From NCBI GenBank assembly GCA_020629995.1, contig JAHDCH010000005.1:1-9593 (forward strand): a stretch of DNA of 9,593 nt, in the 5' to 3' direction. Source of the DNA: Pseudaestuariivita sp. (GTDB taxonomy: Bacteria > Pseudomonadota > Alphaproteobacteria > Rhodobacterales > Rhodobacteraceae). The position numbers and the translations under genes were made by a program. Shown one piece after another: positions 5,594 through 9,593 of this stretch; position 1 is the stretch's first letter, and the number at the start of each line of letters is the position of its first letter. Under the pieces are notes generated by a model. That model did not search any database and was not told the origin of the DNA. It worked only from the letters and a program-made list of their open reading frames with translations.

Positions 5594-8500
5594 GCCGGGC
5601 CCGCCACATCGGCCACGGCACAACAGCCGCCCGCGCACGCACCAGCCGCCGCCGCGCCGCAGACGACCGATTTCGACGGTGGTCATGCCGATACGGATGC
5701 CGCCGATGGCGGGCAGCTGCTGGGCAATCTGCATCTGGTTCCGGTGGTGCAACGCGCCTGCGCGGCCTGCGGCGGCAGCGATGATGACGGCGCGGTGCGC
5801 CCCATGCGGGTGCAGCGCAAATGCGAAAGCTGCGAGGCAGAGCTGCCGGTGCAGCCCCGCCGGGTGCAACGCAAATGCGCCGCCTGTGCCGCAAAGGATG
5901 AACACCAGACGCCAGTGCAACCGCGGCTCGAGGTTGGCCCGGTCGACGACCCGTTCGAGCGCGAGGCCGACACCATAGCCGACCGTGTCATGGCGATGCG
6001 CACCGTGCCCCAGCCCGCAGCGACGGCGGATGCAGCGGTGCAGAGGCGCCCGATCACCGCATCCCCCGCACGGCTGCAACGGATGGCGCAGCTGCCGCCG
6101 GGCTTTGAGCTCGACACCGCTGACACGCCGCGGATGAAGGCCGAGGCGGCACAGGCCGAAGCCGGACGGGCCGCAGGCGAGAGCATCGCCGCAAGCGCCG
6201 CGCAGCTGACCTCGGGCGGGATGCCTCTTGGGGCGGCGACACGGGCGTTCTTTGAGGCGCGGATGGGCCGGGACCTGAGCGACGTGCGGGTGCACGAAGG
6301 CGGAGCGTCGGACGATCTGAACCAAAGCATTTCGGCCCGGGCCTTTACCTATCGCAACCACATCTGGCTGTCCCGGTCCGAGCGCGCCGCACCGACCTTT
6401 ACCATGGCGCACGAGCTGGCCCATGTTCTGCAGCAGACCCGGCCGGGCGCAGCGCAGGCCCACGCCCGCCGCGAGGATGCCGGGCCGGTACGGCGGATGT
6501 TCTGGCAGCCGGCCAAGACCGATCCGGAGTGGATCAAGGGCGAAGGCGCGCGGTCGCGGCACAGCAAGTACCACACCCAGATGCAGGAGGCGATCCACCG
6601 AGAGAACAAGCAGATCACCGGAGAAATCCGGATGCCCAACGCAACCGCAAGCGAGGTGGCCGACGGCAAGCTGGGCTTTGCAGACCTGTACGAATCGGAC
6701 AACAACAACGTGCCCGGCCTGCGGGTCGACAAAAGCGGCGATCTGGTGAACCTGGTTTACCAGAAGGGTCTTGGGTCATGGGGCTTCCATCCGGTTATCC
6801 CCAATCCAAAGTATCACTACAGCCACCGGTATCCCCGGATCAAAGCAAACGGCACGATCCATCGCTGCGGTGATGCGCCGAGCGAATTCACGATCGGCGA
6901 TGTGAAGCCGGGGCACAATTCCGGCGCGCGGGCCGAGGGTACCTCGCAGATCCAGAAGTACTTTTCGGGCATCCAGATGGCGGTGGATGCGACCAATACG
7001 GCGGCGGGCAGCACGTGCTGGAACGTGAAGCCCGACGCGTACAAATTCATGACGCGCATCCCGAAAATTCCGGCGGAAATGGACCCGTCGAACAACTGGA
7101 AGCGCGGGTTCCGGTTCCGGTCGATCGAACTGAAGGACGGCAAGAAGATCTACACACCCAATTCGCGGGTGCGCGGCAGGCTGACGATGGCCAAGGACAC
7201 CAAGAACGCGGGCATCTGGGTGTATTTCCTGCAGCCGTCGCTGGTTGATCTGGCCCGGGCGGTGGATATCGGCGGGATCAAGGAGGACAAGGACCTCGAT
7301 CGCGCGGCCAAGCGGCTGGACAAGGTGCTGAAGTGCCTGCGCACCAACCCCGCGCGCCCCGCAAAGGTCTGCAAACGCCCGGCGGCACCGGGCAAAGTAT
7401 CGCGCCGCCCCGCACCGCGCCGCAGGATCGGAGCGCTGAGCGCCGGATCGGCCAAGGCAAGGTCCGGGCCGGTGGTGCGCCGCAAAAAGGCGGGCAAGGC
7501 CAAGGACGACAGCTTTGATCTCAAGGTCTGGAATGCGCTGCGCGTGGGGTCCAAGAACCCCAAATACGCAGCCCAGAACAAGCGCAGCCTGAAACAATCG
7601 CTCAAGAAAGACCTGAGCGAAGGTCTGAAGGGCAAGATCGGGTTCCGCCGCGCGGTGCTGCAAAGCAAGGACCACCTGTCATCGCAATTCGAAGCCGAGC
7701 CCAAGCTGCCCGGAGGCTTGACCAAGGGGCTGCAAGGCAAGATCGAAACTCAGGGCCGGCTGATCGAAAAGCTGGAATTCTGGACCTCGGGCAAGGCGGG
7801 CGCGCTGGGGCGGGCGCGCAAGATCTTTGGCACGGCATTTGTCCGGGTCATGACCGCGGTCGAGAATTTCCGGCGCAAGTTCCGGCGTCTTGCCGGCAAG
7901 GCGCGCCCCAAGCACAGCTACAGGAAAGCTGTAGAGGTCGCGGCGATCAACGCGATGGTCAAGGTCATCGTGGGGATGACCGGCGGCATCATGCGCCGGG
8001 TCATCGCCACCGTGCTGGGCTGTGTCGAACAAAGCTTTGACGCGCTGATGGTCAAGATCACGGAAGGCAGCGGCCTGAGCGATCTGCAAGCGCAGGCCGA
8101 GCAGGCCGAGACCTATGTTCAGCAGCTGGGCGAAGACATCTTTGCCGATATCGAAACGCGCATCGACGAGGCGATTGCCCCGATCGCCAAGCAGCTTGAC
8201 GAGCTGGGACAGGTGGCATCGCTGATTGGCAAGGTTGTGGGCATCGCGATGCAAATCGTGCAGGGCATGCGCATCGGGACCTGTCTGGCGGGCCTGAGCG
8301 CGGCGGGGGTCGGGGCGATTGTCACATGCCTGGCCGCGGCGGGTGATTTTGTTCTGTCGCTGTTCGGGCTGTCGCCGATCGACTGGCTGGCCAGCAAGAT
8401 CATCGCCAGCTGCGCCAACCGCCAGCTCATGGCCGAAGGGATGCTGAAATTCGACGCGATCCGCACTCTGCCGACGCGCGTGTCGCAAGAGATCGTCAAG

Positions 8501-9379
8501 GCGCTGAAGGCGCGCGCGCCGGCCCCGCTGGACCAGATGTTCTGCGACCCTGCCACGGTCAAGTCCGACCCGCTGACAATGGCGGATTTCACCTGCGCCG
8601 ATCCCTATGGCTTTGGCTGGGGGGATGGGGGCACGGGCACCTGGCGCGACGCCGCCGCGGATATCTCGCCCGATGCCAAGACCGGCGGCACCGCGGATGA
8701 AGGCGGCGGAACCGCCACCGCCCACGGCCCGGCGGGCAGCGCAGCGGATGGCACGGCCCAAAGCGGCACGGCCCAAAGCGGCGATGGCGAGGGCAAAAAA
8801 GCCAAAGCTGGATCGGGCAAAGGCGGATCGGGCAAACCCGCGCCCAAGCCGGGTGATGCGCAAACCGGCAAGGGCGCCGCAAAAGAGGACACGAAAGATC
8901 CCGCAAAGGCCGGCGGTCAGGCCGCATCCGGGGGCGATACCAAAGGCAGCGCAGCGGACGCAGGCAAAGCCAAGGGCGCAGGCACGAGGCAGCAGGCGGG
9001 CGACAAGGACAATGGGGTCGAAGGCACGACACGGTCCAACGACCGCCCCGAGAACATGGGCAGTGCGTCTTCTTCGGGGCATATTTATCTTGATCGGCCC
9101 CCGACGACCTACAAGGCCGGGGACGAGATCAGCGTCAGCCTTGTGATGACGATCCGCAGCGAGACAAGCACCTTTTCGCTGGAGGCGGACAATGTGCCGG
9201 CGGTGTTTGTCGGAACCGACACCGAAGGCGGCGAGCGCGTCGTCACCTTCTATATCCGCCCGCCCGAGGGCGACACCCGCTACGGCCTGCGCACAAAGGA
9301 GACGAACCGCCTCGTGCGCCTGGCGGCGGGTGAGATGAACCCCAGAACCTATCCCTACAAGGGAAGGACGGGCCAATGA
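5591..9379 (+). CDS. Large multidomain DUF4157 (eCIS core) protein with nuclease-like signature and hydrophobic region: putative cargo
   Basis: This is a 1262-residue protein. Residues 1-55 are Ala/Pro-rich. Three CxxC knuckles follow at C57/C60, C78/C81 and C96/C99, the latter two within VQRKC contexts typical of DUF4157 proteins. The leader motif is at 109-128 (VQPRLEVGPVDDPFEREADT) and the DUF4157 core spans about 205-290 with HELAH at 274-278. Residues about 325-460 look like a PD-(D/E)XK nuclease fold: E333 in an early helix, D365 in GFADLY, D437-V-K439 in IGDVKPG, and QIQKY at 453-457. A Lys/Arg/Pro-rich stretch comes next (about 590-640), then long helices, an acidic coiled-coil-like segment (about 835-873) and a hydrophobic stretch at 875-941 with possible membrane-inserting helices. 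A Gly/Ala/Lys low-complexity linker covers 1014-1142 and the last 110 residues are beta-rich. There is no Sec signal. DUF4157 proteins are a hallmark of eCIS loci. The core is certain; the nuclease and membrane roles are inferred from pattern and unverified. Confidence 0.88.
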   Translation: MAGPATSATAQQPPAHAPAAAAPQTTDFDGGHADTDAADGGQLLGNLHLVPVVQRACAACGGSDDDGAVRPMRVQRKCESCEAELPVQPRRVQRKCAACAAKDEHQTPVQPRLEVGPVDDPFEREADTIADRVMAMRTVPQPAATADAAVQRRPITASPARLQRMAQLPPGFELDTADTPRMKAEAAQAEAGRAAGESIAASAAQLTSGGMPLGAATRAFFEARMGRDLSDVRVHEGGASDDLNQSISARAFTYRNHIWLSRSERAAPTFTMAHELAHVLQQTRPGAAQAHARREDAGPVRRMFWQPAKTDPEWIKGEGARSRHSKYHTQMQEAIHRENKQITGEIRMPNATASEVADGKLGFADLYESDNNNVPGLRVDKSGDLVNLVYQKGLGSWGFHPVIPNPKYHYSHRYPRIKANGTIHRCGDAPSEFTIGDVKPGHNSGARAEGTSQIQKYFSGIQMAVDATNTAAGSTCWNVKPDAYKFMTRIPKIPAEMDPSNNWKRGFRFRSIELKDGKKIYTPNSRVRGRLTMAKDTKNAGIWVYFLQPSLVDLARAVDIGGIKEDKDLDRAAKRLDKVLKCLRTNPARPAKVCKRPAAPGKVSRRPAPRRRIGALSAGSAKARSGPVVRRKKAGKAKDDSFDLKVWNALRVGSKNPKYAAQNKRSLKQSLKKDLSEGLKGKIGFRRAVLQSKDHLSSQFEAEPKLPGGLTKGLQGKIETQGRLIEKLEFWTSGKAGALGRARKIFGTAFVRVMTAVENFRRKFRRLAGKARPKHSYRKAVEVAAINAMVKVIVGMTGGIMRRVIATVLGCVEQSFDALMVKITEGSGLSDLQAQAEQAETYVQQLGEDIFADIETRIDEAIAPIAKQLDELGQVASLIGKVVGIAMQIVQGMRIGTCLAGLSAAGVGAIVTCLAAAGDFVLSLFGLSPIDWLASKIIASCANRQLMAEGMLKFDAIRTLPTRVSQEIVKALKARAPAPLDQMFCDPATVKSDPLTMADFTCADPYGFGWGDGGTGTWRDAAADISPDAKTGGTADEGGGTATAHGPAGSAADGTAQSGTAQSGDGEGKKAKAGSGKGGSGKPAPKPGDAQTGKGAAKEDTKDPAKAGGQAASGGDTKGSAADAGKAKGAGTRQQAGDKDNGVEGTTRSNDRPENMGSASSSGHIYLDRPPTTYKAGDEISVSLVMTIRSETSTFSLEADNVPAVFVGTDTEGGERVVTFYIRPPEGDTRYGLRTKETNRLVRLAAGEMNPRTYPYKGRTGQ
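8750..8779 (+). repeat. 15-bp perfect coding tandem repeat, two units (GTAQS)
   Basis: The units 8750-8764 and 8765-8779 are identical, each reading ggcacggcccaaagc and encoding GTAQS. They lie inside the Gly/Ala/Lys-rich linker of the large DUF4157 protein. A perfect duplication suggests recent slippage and a length-variable linker. Confidence 0.85.
9361..9378 (+). promoter_or_regulatory. Ribosome binding site and ATGA coupled start of the CIS tube-like gene
   Basis: A purine-rich GGGAAGGA at 9361-9368 lies seven bases before ATG 9376, which overlaps the TGA stop (9377-9379) of the large DUF4157 gene. This supports the start chosen for the partial gene at the right edge. Confidence 0.65.
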
Positions 9380-9593
9380 GCCATTTTCCCGGATCCCCGC
9401 CCGTTCAGAAGGGCGCCATCGTGGGGGTGGACCTGTTCAACCCGATCTCGTCCGTGGCGATCTTTCAGTACAACCCCGAACAGATCACCCGCGCGGTTAT
9501 GCCCAATTACAGCGAAGCGGGCGGCGGTCAGGGCGAGCCGCTGAGGCTGGCTGGCCCGCCGGCGGAAAGCATCACGGCGAACCTCAAGCTGGA
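9376..9593 (+). CDS. Contractile injection system tube/LysM baseplate-type protein, N-terminus (partial)
   Basis: Seventy-two codons are visible before the window ends. The sequence begins MSHFPGSPPVQKGAIVGVDL, then SSVAIFQYNPEQITRAVMPN, a Gly-rich turn, and EPLRLAGPPAESITANLKL. The order 'KGAIV ... FQYNPEQITR ... G-E-P-LRL-GPP-E-I' is the pattern I associate with the N-terminal CIS tube protein family, often the partner of, or fused to, the LysM domain of Afp7/Pvc7-like baseplate proteins. In the particle, this family joins tube and spike at the baseplate. Whether a LysM domain follows cannot be seen here. The gene is translationally coupled to the large DUF4157 gene, which places the cargo-like genes directly before baseplate genes. 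The family is recognised by eye only, with moderate to good confidence. Confidence 0.75.
   Translation, partial: MSHFPGSPPVQKGAIVGVDLFNPISSVAIFQYNPEQITRAVMPNYSEAGGGQGEPLRLAGPPAESITANLKL

Noticed and set aside
5759..5890. Possible c-type heme sites at the CxxC pairs
   Set aside because: None of the three pairs is followed by His, so the CxxCH heme motif is absent.
3675..5894. A 739-codon open frame on the minus strand
   Set aside because: It runs opposite the first DUF4157 gene, crosses several gene junctions and shows no family motif; it is a by-product of third-position GC bias.
7679..9376. A 565-codon open frame on the minus strand
   Set aside because: It is antisense to the large DUF4157 gene, with low-complexity shadow composition and no recognised domain.
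459..9593. Ordinary Myoviridae-type prophage or T6SS cluster
   Set aside because: DUF4255, the Pvc15-type ATPase and two DUF4157 proteins together are the eCIS signature; no phage head, integrase, TssB/C/K/M or ClpV-type gene is seen.
1..9593. tRNA, rRNA, CRISPR arrays, insertion sequences, rho-independent terminators
   Set aside because: No cloverleaf, regular spacer repeat, transposase, terminal inverted repeat or hairpin with T-run was seen; coding sequence is continuous.

Overview
The window is a GC-rich, entirely plus-strand, densely packed gene run that reads as the interior of an extracellular contractile injection system (eCIS) operon: a phage-tail-like particle related to the Photorhabdus virulence cassette (PVC), the antifeeding prophage (Afp) and MAC structures. 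The anchors are a Pvc16/Afp16-type protein (DUF4255), a Pvc15/Afp15-type AAA+ ATPase with intact catalytic motifs, two proteins carrying the HExxH eCIS core domain (DUF4157), and the start of a protein resembling the Afp7/Pvc7-associated CIS tube/baseplate family. The high GC, strong third-position G/C bias and amino-acid style suggest a proteobacterium, possibly an alphaproteobacterium of the Rhodobacterales type. That placement is a tentative impression; no marker gene is present.

Layout. Positions 1-462 hold the 3' end of an unrecognised Pro/Ala-rich gene. Then come the Pvc16-like gene (459-1700), the AAA+ ATPase (1697-3568), a small protein of about 85 residues (3565-3822), a 590-residue DUF4157 protein with an L,D-transpeptidase/DUF2778-like domain (3819-5591), a 1262-residue multidomain DUF4157 protein (5591-9379), and the 5' end of a CIS tube/LysM-protein-like gene (9376-9593, cut by the window edge). 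Every junction is a 4-base ATGA overlap, except a 1-base TGATG overlap at 5591. There is no intergenic space, and I see no promoter, terminator, RNA gene, CRISPR array or insertion sequence. The genes are very probably one transcript with translational coupling.

How the genes fit together. The Pvc16-like protein is expected to cap the tube/sheath, and the ATPase is required for assembly or cargo handling in studied relatives. The two DUF4157 proteins lack secretion signals, share an N-terminal leader motif and the HExxH core, and then diverge completely. One carries a peptidoglycan-type catalytic module (Cys/His) plus an unexplained HF/GKE/DN module. The other carries CxxC knuckles, a PD-(D/E)XK-like nuclease signature, a long hydrophobic helical region, a Gly/Lys-rich linker and a beta-rich tail. 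The best inference is that they are tandem eCIS cargo proteins or processed toxin carriers. They are the most interesting part of the window.
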